Part shown: positions 34,940 through 46,977 of the stretch, one piece after another
Layout: every line of letters starts with the position of its first letter
Numbering within the stretch: the first letter of the stretch is position 1
Origin: Isoetes taiwanensis
Lineage: Eukaryota; Streptophyta; Lycopodiopsida; Isoetales; Isoetaceae
NCBI GenBank assembly: GCA_021234155.1
Contig: JAJEKV010000045.1
Location: 9,349,105-9,413,104 of the forward strand
Length of the DNA stretch: 64,000 bases
Reading direction: 5' to 3'
Translations under genes and position numbers: made by a program
Notes under the pieces: model-generated
What the model saw: the letters and a program-made list of their open reading frames with translations, nothing else
Databases searched by the model: none
What the model was told of the DNA's origin: nothing

Positions 34940-35695
34940 TTTGCTTTGAAGATGTGCACAAAGTGTTCAACCAAATGCAGGAAAAGAATGTTATATCATG
35001 TTCAACCATGATTGCAGCACACATAGAGCGTGGTTATGGAAAAGAGGCATTTGGCATTTATCAACAAATGCAGTTAGCAAAGGAGAGTCCAAACACCATT
35101 ATCTACATAGTTCTTCTCAAAGGTTGTGCCAGCTTTAGTTTTTTTAACAGAAGGCAAATTAATTCAGGCACATGCTGTATAGTATGGGTTTGAATCAGCA
35201 ACCGTCGTTGGAAATGCCCTCATGAATATGCATGGGAAGACTGATAATCTGAATGATGCATCTGAGATTTTTAACCGGATGGACGAGAAAGATGTCATAT
35301 CCTGGAATACAATTGTTGCAACGTACTTCCAGTATGGTTTTTTCAAAGAGGCCCACTATCTTTTTCAATAGATGCGGTTGCATGGCTTCAAACCAGATGA
35401 GGCCATGTTCATAAGCATTCTAAATGCATGCACTACCAGAGCCGTAGTGAGGCTTTTGCATATCCAGATTGATATGCATGGTTTCAATGGTAATTTAACA
35501 TTAGGAATTGCCCTTGTCAACACTTACGGTAAGTGTGGAAGCTATGATTATGCAAGGATTGTTTTTGATAGGTTCCAATATAAAAGTCTGGTAACATGGA
35601 ATGCAATGATTGCAGTGTCTGCACATCATGGTTACGGAGAAGAAGCAGCTCTTGGAGCAGCTGCATTTTTCTTGTTGAATGTTTCTTACCGTTAA
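34940..35695 (+). pseudogene. PPR protein pseudogene (PLS-type repeats)
   Basis: At least five degenerate pentatricopeptide repeats in changing frames. Examples are VFNQMQEKNVISCSTMIAAH (about 34960), GNALMNMHGKTDNLNDASEI, DVISWNTIVATYFQYGFFKE, LHGFKPDEAMFISILNACT (about 35380) and ALVNTYGKCGSYDYARIVFD. The W-N-(T/A)-(M/I)-I cores and 31-36-residue spacing are typical of PLS-class PPR proteins, which bind and edit organelle RNA. There is no start, no E/DYW tail, and frame changes at about 35190 and 35370 with stops, so it is not functional. Confidence 0.8.
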
Positions 35696-36240
35696 GACTC
35701 CCATGGTCATAAATTTCATGGTAATTCCTCCCCACACACTGGATCACAACACGACAACTGTGAGACTGGGACGCGCTATAGTTGAACATGCCATCTCTGA
35801 GCTCTAGTATATGGAGGAGGATTTTTCTAATTTTCGTGACTGCACAATTGGAAATTAGAGGATCCAACAGTAGAGAAGGAGTTAAGCTAACTTGTCTTGC
35901 CAAGTGGATAGGTTGAGAGTTCAGCAAACATTCTAGTGGGGGAGGGGGAGGCAAGCTTATACTAATAAATAAATAAATTACGGTAAACAAAGTGCAGTAT
36001 CTCTACCAATGCAGTTGTATCTATTTCTCAGCATTTTCTCAGCATGTTAAGTTTTTTCTGTTGAAAATCTTTGGAGGTGAGTGCTTTCAAAATGCTACAT
36101 AATGATCATACTGCACTCTTTGTAATAGTTTCCCATAGACTCATTTGGTCTTTGTTTGCGACAAAGATTAATTCAATTCATTAAAATCAATTCTCTTCCT
36201 TGATAAATATAGCGTTTAAATATTTTATTTTGTAGACATG
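35696..36240. other. Intergenic, no gene seen
   Basis: AT-rich. Overlapping short frames without supporting motifs. Confidence 0.45.
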
Positions 36241-36405
36241 TACACCACTTCTTAGAAAAAAGAACACTTGTTAAGGAAAGATTGCCTAAAGTGTCGAGCA
36301 ATTACTCTTCAGGAGCTCATCCAAGAGCATGCACAGCTTGTGAGAACGGATTCCTTCATAACCCATTTTTGCAGCGTAATCGAGTCCATCAAGCAGTTTA
36401 TTATA

Positions 36406-37053
36406 ATGGGCTCAGCGGCTTCCAAAAATCGATCGGTGCTGCAGGTTTTAGATCCTCGTTGCAGGAGCATTGGGCTAACTTAACAGAGCTGCATATTGAA
36501 TTTCAGACCCATCTGCTGTGTTCTGCCCACATGCATGGCCCCCATAGGCTCATCAGCGACCCAAATATGAGCGCCTTTTGGAAATTCCAGCTGCAGAACC
36601 AGCCCAGCGTCAGATGGACGGATTTCTGGGAGAATTTTCTGTTCGTGTTTGAAGGTCCGAACAGCATGTTCTTTTCCGGGGAAGAAGAAAAAGTGGAAAG
36701 ACTGAAACGAAACATTGAGAGAAGATCCAAGTCCAAGAGCAAATGGGTTTCTCCCGCTGACATAGAGTACATATTTTTTGAGAACGGGTTGTGCTTGCAT
36801 AAATCGATCGCCAAGATCGCATCTGAAGCGGAGGCTCCAAAAGCACGGATTGAAGAAATTTCTGTTGATTCTGATCGGCCACCAATTCCGGTACCAATAG
36901 TGCAGCGCGTTAACTCTGTGGCTCGTAGCTTCCCAACTCCGGTGCAGGAGGTGAAATATTAACCTTCAATTTAGTTTATTTTTTTTTTCCTGCGTTCCTC
37001 TAACGACTTGATGCTTTTTTTTTTCCAGGAAAGAGTCCGACACCATGAAGGAG
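36406..37053 (+). pseudogene. Exons of an unidentified gene with myristoylation-type start, probably frameshifted
   Basis: The ATG at 36406 gives MGSAASKNRSVLQ, a classic N-myristoylation start (Gly2, Ser6, Lys7), but that frame stops at 36483. The next frame then carries a coherent protein to 36950: LISDPNMSAFWKFQLQNQPS, VRWTDFWENFLFVFEGPN, an E/K-rich helix and KWVSPADIEYIFFENGLCL. The exon ends GAG followed by GTGAAA. A 78-bp intron with a long pyrimidine tract leads to a 25-bp exon (37029-37053) bordered by CAG and GTAACC. No later exons are found; a foldback element starts at 37301. I suspect a membrane-anchored signalling or immune-type protein, but I do not recognise the family. One indel near 36440-36480 would explain the break. 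Confidence 0.5.
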
Positions 37054-37300
37054 GTAACCAGTTTCTACTTGCAATATTTTTTGCGTGGTTTTGCATCATG
37101 CTGAAGTTGTATCTCTAGGAAAACCTCAAGACTTTCAAAGGTCAATTCATTCCTATGACCTAAATAGGTGCAATTCAGCCCTATTTGCCTATCACGATGT
37201 GCCACTTGGCACTTTTATTTTACAGGAATGTTAACAGGTAGAACAAACACAGACTCAGAGATTTTTACTGTGGCATTCTTTCACGTTTACCTCAGTGATT

Positions 37301-37760
37301 CCCTTTGGTTTGGGTGCATATTCACACGGGGGGTGACTCCCGGCAACGAGAGCTGTTGGATAGGCATATTTACCCCTTATTCCTTAATCTACACCGTACG
37401 TAAAGTTCCTCGTTTGCGGGGTATCTAAGTACAAAATTTGCTATACTGTATAACAAGATTCGCAAAATACTATAAGATTTCAAGCAGAATACTATATGGT
37501 GTTGATAAATACAATTATGAGGGCTCTCGCTGCCCTACGTCACCCCCTGTGTGAATATGCACCCAAACCAAAGGGGGTTTAAGGGGGATTTTAATTTAAA
37601 TGTGTTGGACCCAATGGTTGTGTTAATTAATGTCAATGGTAGTTATGTGTTGGTTGTTAATGTCAATGGTTGTTATGTGTTGGGGGATTTAATTTTTATA
37701 TGTTGGATGTTAATGGTTTGTGTTGCAAAAATTTTTTTTTGGCCCCTTCGGGCCTTAGGG
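37301..37760. mobile_element. Foldback/MITE-like element, copy 2 (left arm truncated)
   Basis: The left arm begins at CCCTTTGGTTTGGGTGCATA (37301) and lacks the outer half seen in copy 1. The right arm (about 37520-37630) matches but is more diverged. The AT-rich centre (GCAAAATACTATAAGATTT) aligns with copy 1. The right flank has a short tandem repeat (TGTCAATGGT-type) and the A/T tract plus GGCCCCTTCGGGCC hairpin at 37732-37755. Confidence 0.75.
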
Positions 37761-40700
37761 ACGTCAACCCGATGTCAACCCCTCCCCGTGACACAAAATT
37801 TTAGAATTCAAACCAGAAAAAAACTAGAATTCATTTGAGGCTGCTTTTGAATTTCATCACAATAAAACAAATAGAACATAAGTAAAAGTTACCATAAAGA
37901 TAGAGCAGATTGATCCCATTATTCTGAAAGTCATAAAGTTTGCAACACCCATACACAAGTATTTTTCAACTGGAATTTAACAGCAGCCTTTGGCCTCCAT
38001 GGATTCTTGTGGTGAGAAACCAAAGTGGAAAACTTTTCTGCTTGTTAGCAGAAGGATCTAGAAGCCTTGGAATTTGCTTAATAACTGCCTCAAAATCTAA
38101 AAATCCATGGTAATTTTTTGCAAGCTTCATTCGGAACGAGCCATAAAACAATATCCAATAGCGCAATCCTGTATTAATCAGCTGGTAGGATGTGTGAAAG
38201 CCTACCAAACCCGGCCGAAAAATTATTGTTTTAGCATAGATAACTTAACCAAACATATCCATATCATACACTATCAAAAAGATCTCGGAGAGAGCTTTCC
38301 AACACAATAAAAATCATTTGAAACAGAGCTCTGGATCAAAAGTTATGATAAGAAATGTGTTGCCGGCGGGGAAACTGCACTACATGCGCCCTTCAAGCCC
38401 TTCATGTGCCCATTATGCACCACACACACAAAAAGAGGGCTTTTATTGTGAGCCATTGGTTGTTGACCATTATGCACCACACGCACAAAAAAAGGGCTTT
38501 TGTTGTGAGCCATTGGTTGTTGACCATTGAAAAAAGGCTAAAATCAATGGCTCAGAAATGGTGCACTCTAGATGTACGCATTAGTACATCCATTTGAATA
38601 CATCACGAAATCATAGGAAAACCTTAGTGAAAAGCGTACAAAAACACAAAGAAAACCCCCTGTTATTATGCTACATATTCTATCCAACATTCTCTGATTT
38701 TACCCAGCATTCTGGGCTGCTGAATCGCACCTCTCTGTCTTCCACGTTACAAAAGGGACGATTTACCATTCTGGCGTGTCAGCAACGCCTCCGCGCTTTG
38801 CGCGTCGGCATTGCTTCCACACTAGAATGTAAGGTAAATAGTCTTTCTTGCATATACATAATAAATATGTCATGGTTGTTTATATATGTACATACCCTTG
38901 AACTTTGTCAATTGAATTCCCTTTGTCTAAGGACATTATACTCATTGTTCTGGAATGCTAAATGTTGGAATGCCTCTCTTGCTTTCACTGGTGTGAAGCG
39001 AATGCTTATTTCAAAAATAAGGAAGGCAAGAGTATCATATGCTTATGATGTGCTCATCTCATTAGAATATTATAGTCATATATTGCGCGATAGAAGTATT
39101 ATTATGGGTGGGAGCAAGGTAATTGAGACTCCATTCTACAATAGAGAGAGGGACCCCACAACCAGCACAGGGTCGGAGTAGGTGTCCCTCCGTTGTAGAC
39201 CGTGCTCCTACAAAATGGAGAGGGATTGACACATGGAAAATTATGGACAAAGACTTACATGCGGCAATGGATTGGCATGCCATGTGGCAGCACCAAAAAG
39301 TATTCAATCAACCGGCCCAACCATCGTGTTTTTTTTTTTCACATTAATGCCTGCAACTTCTTAATAAGGGAAAGACCTTATATAAGGCCCCACTACTTTG
39401 TATAAGGGATTACATATTGGTCCCACTACTTCGTATAAGGGAAAGACCTTTTTCTTGCAATTTCAGGTTGGAAAGCCTGCCAATGCACGAAGCACGGAGG
39501 CATGCTTGACAGTCCAAAATTGCAAGTAAAAGGTAGGCAGGCTAGAAGAAATTCAGGCAGATAGAAAAAGGAGAGTCGTGGGTAAGAACAACAGAATTGC
39601 AAGTAAAATACATCAGAATGCGCAGAACCGTCGAGTAAAAATAGAGAGAAGAATTTTGCGCTCGTTCAACAAATTTAATCAATATTCTTTAAAAGAAATA
39701 TTGCCACATGGCGCATCATGGTTGTCCGTGGCCTGAATTTTCTCTAACCTGCTTTTACGTTTATTAAATTATTATATAACATAGAAGATGGGTTGCCATT
39801 TTTTGTGTGTGAATCTTGTGATGCTCTATATGGCACGCTCCTAAAAACCATAGTGAGTTTCTTTTCATGTTGCCACTTCCCTAATGACTAGCATCAACAC
39901 TACACGATACAAATTATTCGAACATGTAGGAGAAAATCATTCAAACATCTTATTTAAATTGTTCCTTTATCCATATCTAAACATATCCAAATATTACTAG
40001 CAAGGTTTTAATTCTTGGATTCTTGCTCCAAATGCAGAAACATGTTCCAAATTCATTGAAGATTCTGGGGTTGGGTGAGAAAGGGATAGACAGATTGGGA
40101 AGGAAAAGAAAAAGGAAAAAAAATAGATTGGTTTGGTTTTAACAAGTATTGTTTAGAATGAAAGTGGAGATTGGGACAAAATTTATTTTCTTGGAAAGGA
40201 AATTTGACTAAGAACAAGGTTTTATATTGAATGCTCTTATTTTGGTGAATGCATTTTAAGAAAAATATTTTAAAGACTCCTCAAAGATAGCCATACTGCT
40301 AGCGAACTTAGGGATATGCATCAAGATTAGCGAACTTAATAGGGGTATGGATCAAGATTGTGAAATTTTTTTGAAAACATGTATTCCATTTTAGGGAGTG
40401 TGAATAGAATTAGAATACGCATCATAGTTCATCTGGCACAAATATGACATCTCAGAAAGGCTCAACAAATATAAAGAACAAAATAAGCAACATTGCTAAA
40501 GATCCATCTGTCTGTCAGCAGTAAAAGAAAGAACCTAATGGCCTCACATCTCTAATCAACTCTAAGGCTAGATGAAAATCTAGTGACCATATCTAGACAA
40601 GAAGGTAATGACACGGTGTTGCCCTGAAGATCAACATGGTTGTTCAATTATGTTGGTTTATGTTGAGTGCAACTCAGTTCTAGAAGTGCGATTTATCTAC

Positions 40701-42090
40701 ATTTTGGAATGCAATGAGTGGAGCCTAAGAACAAGATCAATACATCAACATCACCATCAAGAGCAAAACCATACCTCAAGACTCAACAACACTAGTTCAC
40801 GTATCCACGATCGGACTTTTAAGTTAGTAAAGCACCAACTAGGGGAGGGCTATCAACCTTGGAGTATCCATAACCAAGAGCTTGGTGAATGAGCCGGAGT
40901 TTGATGGCCGCCGGAGTTGGAGATGGAGGCACTAGGGTTTGTGTGAGGTCCAAGGTAGAAGAAGTGAAAGAGGTAGAACCCACAATAAGCTAGATTTCAG
41001 GGTAAGGTACACATGAATATACAAAGATGGCTTAATATTTGTAGATGTATAAAGGTGATAATGTACATATATATTATAAGTGCAATAATAAGTAATATTA
41101 AGTAGTTTAACACTAAGGGTGATGCATAGTAAACTGAACTGCTATAGTTGTCCCCCCACCCCCACAAAAAAAAAAAAAGGTTGGAAATGTAGGTTGTGAT
41201 AGGGTTAAAGAGGTTGGCGTATTATAAGTCCATTAATTGCTCGATTGCTATATTTGTTATATTTATGCAAACTAACTAATTATGTTTCTCGCCATTAATG
41301 AATTCAAAGGAAGCACCAAAATGCCAAGCAGGAATTAGCACCGAAATGCAAGGCACGTTGGGGGAAATTGGCGATGGGAGAATGCTGATCCTTATGTTCT
41401 TTTGAATTGATGAAGGAGAGCTTTTTGAGTTGGCATGCTTTTGGACAATCATAAGCAGATTTGAGCTTTCCTTTTGCAATTGACTAGAAAATGGATTTAG
41501 AATTAGATGATAATATGGAGCAGTGCCGGAAACACCTTTGTAGGGAAGAAAAAAACGAACAAAACAAGAAGAAAGGGAAAAGAAGATGCCAACATCACCA
41601 AATGAAAGAAAATGCATCTGCATTGGTTCTACAAGCAAATCTAGATTCAAAAGGTATGGAATGAAGTATGGCCACTAAAAGGGGAGTGGGAGTAATTTTT
41701 ATAGAATCATTTATTACCCAAACAAAACATATGAGCATACAAATGAAAAAAGAAATTTTGAATTATTTTGTTGTACACCAGGCACTAGAAGGTATTATTG
41801 GAGATGAATTAAGGGATTTAAAGGAAAAAGCCAATAGATCAATAATATAAAAGAATCCATCAAGCAGGTCAAGCAGTCTACAAGCTTGAATTCCATGGCA
41901 GCCAAAAAGAGTTGTTTGGCAATGACAGTTGGTGGAGAGGATGAGTTGAGAAATAGGAAAATGGGAAAGCTCCTTGTTGTGCATCCAAGAAACATTCTAG
42001 CTGCAAAGAAAAACTGGGAGGAAATTGATTGCAAGAAATGGGTATATTAAAGAAGATCTAGAAGATGTGATGCTATCTCAAATTCTAGGG
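37761..42090. other. Intergenic; two-copy 57-bp repeat and an unidentified coding-like stretch
   Basis: A 57-bp tandem duplication lies at 38411-38467 and 38468-38524. At 41668-42050 plus-strand frames read like protein (LEGIIGDELRDLKEKANRSI, then in another frame GGEDELRNRKMGKLLVVHPR), perhaps a decayed gene, not recognised. Nothing else is supported. Confidence 0.4.
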
Positions 42091-42722
42091 CAAAACCGTC
42101 CAGACATTTATGAGTAGTTGCTTTTACCCATTTATGCCGGTGTCTCGGGAACGCCCCATAGGCACATTCAAGGTTCGAATACTCGAGAGATCTACCATGG
42201 GCCCGTTACAGTCTCTCCCATGCTCGTCCTCGAGCATCCAAGGCTATACCATGTCAATGTCATACCATGTCACAATGATTACCAAGTCTTTGCAAATTAC
42301 CCATGCATGTAAGCACCCATGGAGACTCGAACTCGAGACCTGCTCTGATACCAACTGTGACGTTCCTAACCGACATACCCTTAACCAACTGGACAAAACC
42401 GTCTAGACGTTTATGAGTAGTCGCTTCTACCCATTTATGCCGGTGTCTCGGGAACGCCCCACAGGCACATTCAAGGATCGAATACTCGAGCGGTCTACTA
42501 TTATGACATTGACATGGTATAGCCTTGGATGCTCGAGGACGAGCGTAGTTCTAGTGGGAGAGACTGTAACGGGCCCATGGTAGACCGCTCGAGTATTCGA
42601 TCCTTGAATGTGCCTGTGGGGCGTTCCCGAGACACCAGCATAAATGGGTAGAAGCGACTACTCATAAACGTCTAGACGGGTTTGCCCAGTTGGTTAAGGG
42701 CATGTCGGTTAGGAACGCTACA
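42091..42722. mobile_element. TRIM-like short-LTR retrotransposon, rearranged as inverted units
   Basis: On the minus strand one nearly complete unit reads: 5' LTR (42499-42356), TGGTATCAGAGC primer site (42353-42342), about 130 bp internal, a purine tract and a 3' LTR (42211-42091, truncated). Joined to it is the 3' half of a second unit on the plus strand: internal sequence, purine tract GTGGGAGAGAC and a full 158-bp LTR (42565-42722, TGTAACGGG...CTACA). LTRs of about 155 bp and the lack of any ORF fit TRIM elements. The two 5'-to-5' units make a long foldback with arms of about 140 bp. Confidence 0.7.
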
Positions 42723-43169
42723 CTTGACTTCCAATTCTACTTCTGATAGTGTCGTTCCTCCAGTAGAAAACTTGATTTTGAGTCAAGAGAACATGAACTG
42801 CTGTCATTGCTTGCCAAGTGTAGGTACTTTGATTTGACATAAATTCTTCTGTTATGTGTAGCTGGATATTGGTTCTATATGTAATGGGATAGTTGTTTTT
42901 ATGTTGTCTTCAACACTCAGTCTCATTCCTTTATATTATGTTATTATATTGGTCTACTATTTTGACATGATTCAAAGATTGTCTTAAGGTCTGCAACAGC
43001 ATGGACTGAACTCGTAATGATAGAAATTCATTTTCAAATTGTTAATGCTAGTGATGTAAGCAATTGCAAGAAAGTTGACGACATTTAGGAAGTCATGTTA
43101 TGACAGATTGATTTGTTTTATGTCAAATCACAATGTGTCATTTATGGCTCCCTAGGACATCTTGGCTAT
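42723..43169. other. Intergenic, no gene seen
   Basis: AT-rich sequence between the TRIM-like element and the PPR pseudogene. Confidence 0.5.
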
Positions 43170-43790
43170 GGACGAGCAACGCTCTAAAGACTCTACACAT
43201 GGACCACGCTTCTAGCAGGATATGCACTTCAAGGAAAGGTTGGACATGTCTTAAACCTTTTTCTCCTGGACAGCTATAGTTACAGTATTTTCAAGCAGGG
43301 ACAGCATGACAAGGCCATTCAACATCTCAAACAAATGCCAAAAGGGAATGTGGTGGCATGGAATGCAATACTTGCATCATACGTCTCACAAGGTTGAAAG
43401 ATGCCTTCGAAGTCTTTTATGAGATGCCCAGAAGGAATGTAAATTCATGGAATACCATGATTGAGGCATTTGCGAAATATGGGTATGCCAAAGCTGCAAA
43501 CAAGGCATTTAATCATATGCAGCTAATAGGCCTTGTGCCTGATAGTGCTTCATTTACAAGTCGCCTTGCTGCATGCAGTCATGATGGTCCTATGAACAAA
43601 GGCTGCCATTGTTTCTATTTTCATAAGCCGAAGTCATTATGTCACACCAATATTGAGACACTTTAGCTGTGTCATTGATCTTCTTGGATGTGCAAGATCA
43701 ATCAATAATGGAAAGGCTTTAGTTAACAGCTTACCATTGAACAGTGCTATAGTTCTGCTTCAAAAATTTGGATTGTTGCACAAGTAGAAC
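43170..43790 (+). pseudogene. PPR protein pseudogene (second)
   Basis: Degenerate PPR repeats: TWTTLLAGYALQGKVGHV (about 43190), MPKGNVVAWNAILASYVSQG, DAFEVFYEMPRRNVNSWNTM, IEAFAKYGYAKAANKAFNHM and LVPDSASFTSRLAACSHDG (about 43530-43590). A tail like CVIDLLGCARSINNGKALVN follows in another frame, matching the usual post-repeat L/S2/E region. Several frame changes and stops. It shares no obvious nucleotide identity with the pseudogene at 34.9 kb, so the two are independent. Confidence 0.8.
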
Positions 43791-45449
43791 AATTGAGCCT
43801 TTGCAAGCTCCACAAGTTGCTTTATCTGTGTTTAGTATCAAATTTGCAGGCAAGGTGATAATTCTGACAATTTTGTATACGCATAATTAGACCGGACATT
43901 GGAAGACATAGTTTGCATACTGTCGTTTACCTTCGTTGTACGTGAGGAGTTCTAGAGCAATGCTCCACAAGCATGGTGTGTAATTGATATTCTCTTCCTC
44001 TTGCCATAGCTCTGTTGATGCTACAGTTGAAGATATTTTGCTGCCCTTTTTGGTACCATAAAATTACTACAGAATGAATGAAATTCCGGATTGATGAACA
44101 TGCCTATGCCATAACAGAGCTTCTCGTAGACAAAGGTTTTAAGAGGTGTTTGTATATGCATCTTCTCGTAGACAAAGATTTTAAGAGGTGTTTGTATGTG
44201 TATGCACCTACTTTAACTGACCTTTAGTCTGCAACTACTTTTAGAAAATGATATTCCAAGTGACCCAGTCTTGCATGCCATAATCAAGCTTCTTATAAGG
44301 GTCTAATATGTAGTAGTAATAGCCTGCTCAAGGGCACTCCTATGATATAATGGAAAGTAATTGACCATCAAAGGTTGAAACTTCATGTGGCTTATTAGAA
44401 TTGTGCAAATGGACAAGATGGGTGTCAAACTCAGGACCTTTTGTTTTGCAAGTCAAGTGCTCTCTACTGAGCTATGGACATTTCTATCGGATGGATTTTC
44501 ACTGATAAAAATCATATTGTGCCTATTGTTATGTATTTGGACGCTCAATCAGTCTTGAATTGGCATCCGGTACGGAGTCTTAGAATATAAGGTAGCATTT
44601 AGTGGGAGACTTATCCTGTATGGTATTGAAGATAATATAGAAGTGAATCTCGAAGAAGGGAATTTCCTGATATAGAAGCATAAAAAACAAGGTGCTGCGC
44701 ACGAGGGGTCCTTTGGTTGTTCCTTAAGATTGAATTTGATGCTAATTTTTTTTTCCCATCTGATTTGTCGCTTTCAATCGCTTACCTCAAAGGCATTATT
44801 GCGGCCGTGACTTGCCTGTCAAGAACTTATCTTTAATCTGAATATCTTTTCCTGCCTCAATGGACATGCATTCTAAAGCAAAGAAGAGTTAAAGCATTGA
44901 TCTAGTAATAAAGGGGTTTCCGTCGAATAAATATGCCTTTAAACGTTCTATTTGCGACATATAAAGAAAAATTGGAACGAGGAATTGCTCAATAGGAAGC
45001 TTGAAAAGAAAATGGGATAAATGGAAAATTTTTAGAATGGGATAATGACCTTAAGTAATAACTCCTAGTTATAAATACGTTCACATTTAAGAAAAGTGGT
45101 ATGCAGGCAAAACAATGCAGTGTGCAGAGATGTACCATGGACCTAGCAATCTTTGGCCCATTGGTATAACAAGTGTAAAGTAAATGAACTATTCTATAAC
45201 ATTGGTCTGTCTCTAATTCTATGGATTATTATGGTCCAGTTTGGATGTGTGGTTGCAAAGATTTGGGTTCCAGTAAAATCGCTACATGCAAAGGTAAAGT
45301 TAGAACAACAAATGCATATTCTCATTATTCATGCTAGGAACCTAAAAACTATGTGCATGTTGATCTTTTTAGAAGAATTGAGTTTGCTTTTGCAAGTTAT
45401 GCCCAATTTGGTGTTGGTTATTGCATTACCTTGCATGTATTGTGATGTA
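43791..45449. other. Intergenic with one tRNA-like sequence
   Basis: No protein gene recognised. A short direct repeat (CTTCTCGTAGACAAAG at about 44117 and 44162) is visible. Confidence 0.45.
44410..44480 (-). ncRNA. tRNA-like sequence, degenerate (tRNA pseudogene or SINE head)
   Basis: The minus strand has an A-box-like ATAGCTCAGTAGAGAGCA, an anticodon-arm-like ACTTGCAAA with TGC in the anticodon position, and a B-box-like GAGTTTGACACCC, spaced over 71 nt like a tRNA. The acceptor stem does not pair and the T-arm is mutated, so it is not a functional tRNA-Ala. It could be the head of a tRNA-derived SINE; no tail was identified. Confidence 0.4.
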
Positions 45450-45701
45450 CTATGAGGTTGTGTAAAATAAGTGCTTTGACTTTGTGTGCCACCAAACATG
45501 TTGAAGATTGGATGCATACATATTGATGTTGCCATCAATCCTAACTTCCAGCATTCCATCAGGTACTCCTCCAGAATTGCTATCATCTGAACCAGTGTTG
45601 TTTCTCACATCATCTGGCGTATCATGCCATTGACTTATTAAATTGAAAAAATTTCCAAGATTTGATGAGAAGGTTCCATTGACGGCTGATGGTACACCAT
45701 C
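45450..45701 (-). pseudogene. Unidentified 3'-terminal exon
   Basis: After a good acceptor (TTGTGCAG at 45709-45702) a frame of 83 codons runs to a stop at 45450. It includes GTFSSNLGNFFNLISQWHDT, a Ser/Asn/Asp-rich stretch and MLEVRIDGNINMYASNL. It reads like a real terminal exon. I do not recognise the family. The pectin methylesterase fragment lies 307 bp upstream on the same strand and ends at its own splice donor, so a chimeric transcript is possible. Confidence 0.4.
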
Positions 45702-46007
45702 CTGCACAACAACTAGTTATAATTAATAAAAATTTCTCAAGTTCCAAAACTGGCAGGAAAAAAAGCAAGAACTACTTCCAAACTAAGGATAGTTTGGCCA
45801 AAAACATAAATCGAGCAAACTGCGTAGACAGAAAGTAGAATTCCTGGTACATATATGATGGTTGAACTCCCTTTTCTACACACGGTTCTATAAGATACGA
45901 AGCTTGTTCAATTGCCAATATAGCACATCATTATCTCACCTAGTCAGGTTAAAGACCCCAAATGTGTAACATTATAGATCCAAAGAATAGATTGGAAGCT
46001 CAGGAAC

Positions 46008-46228
46008 TGAGAAATATACCTATAAAATGCACAATAATCCCCTGAGATTCTGATGGCAGGAGCTTGAGCAGAGAAATCAAGATAATCAGGCTTGGGAGAT
46101 GCATTTTCAAAAGTGATGCCTTTTGCAGAGAAGTATGATCCTTCAACAATTATGGTTGCACAATCAAGAATTCCATACTCTGTCCCATCTGTTTTCATCT
46201 GATTAGCTTTTCTGTCATAAGACAAAAC
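46008..46228 (-). pseudogene. 221-bp duplicate of pectin methylesterase exon 1 end
   Basis: Matches 12116-12336 base for base by direct reading. It contains 209 bp of exon 1 (from about VLSYDRKANQMK to GDYCAFY) plus the first 12 bases of the intron including the GT donor. It lacks the signal peptide, the catalytic Gln-Asp and all later residues. Because intron bases are included, it was copied from genomic DNA, not from a spliced transcript. Confidence 0.9.
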
Positions 46229-46268
46229 CGCTCACACTATCTCCCCCCGATTGGGGTTATTAAATAAA

Positions 46269-46296
46269 CTAGTTATGGTGCCCGGCGTTGCCGGGC
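46269..46296 (-). mobile_element. Helitron-like 3' end (element lies to the right)
   Basis: On the minus strand the hairpin GCCCGGC-AAC-GCCGGGC (46296-46280) is followed by 7 nt and CTAG (46272-46269), then T. It is the same family as the ends at 28.1-28.4 kb. The other end, presumably between here and the gypsy element at 46978 or beyond, could not be placed. Confidence 0.5.
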
Positions 46297-46977
46297 TTTA
46301 GTAATAATTTAGAGAGGTGGTCTAGTGGAGGCATAGTGGTGAAGATAAATAACCATTGTGTAGAACTGGGTCTTGTAGCTGGATGTTGAATAGAACAAAC
46401 ATTGTAACTGGAGCAAGGAGGGCATTAGATGTCCTCACGAAGTTTTATGGATCTCCATAGCTTGAGCTCACTCATCCAATATTAGATTAACTTGAGTTGA
46501 CAACATCATTTGAGATTGGTGGCTATGGACTTTTAGGATGCCACATTTTGATCTGTTGAGCAAGGGAATAAATCAAAGCAGGTGTGCTACGGTACCCTCA
46601 TGTAAAATCATGTATGAGAAAAAATAGTCGCTCTCAATTTCTATATTTGATCAGGGTAAGCTAAGGAAGCATAATGATTGAAGAACTTTAACGATACACC
46701 CCTCGTTTTCAAAAGGTTGAAATGCAAGCCATTAATTACCATTCTTCAAGTTACAATTAAGCCAGATCTTGATTAACCTAAACTCTAATTGTAGTGATCT
46801 TATCACGTGATCGTATATACCTCATAGAATCTTATAGCTAGAATTTTGATCTCTTTTGTGAAGACACCTTTTGTCAAGTAAATCAAAGGTGAAGTGGTAG
46901 TGAGGGTGAGAAATACAAATTTTTATTGTGGAAGGGTATGATGAAAAGGATTGTTTTTGGACGGGAAGTAGGGTGAC
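46297..46977. other. Possible Helitron body and gypsy insertion flank; no gene seen
   Basis: AT-rich, non-coding. Ends with GTGAC (46973-46977), the left target duplication of the gypsy element. Confidence 0.45.

Noticed and set aside
42091-42722. Reading the inverted region as a simple MITE
   Set aside because: A tRNA-Met primer site, purine tracts and TG...CA ends show LTR retrotransposon structure instead.
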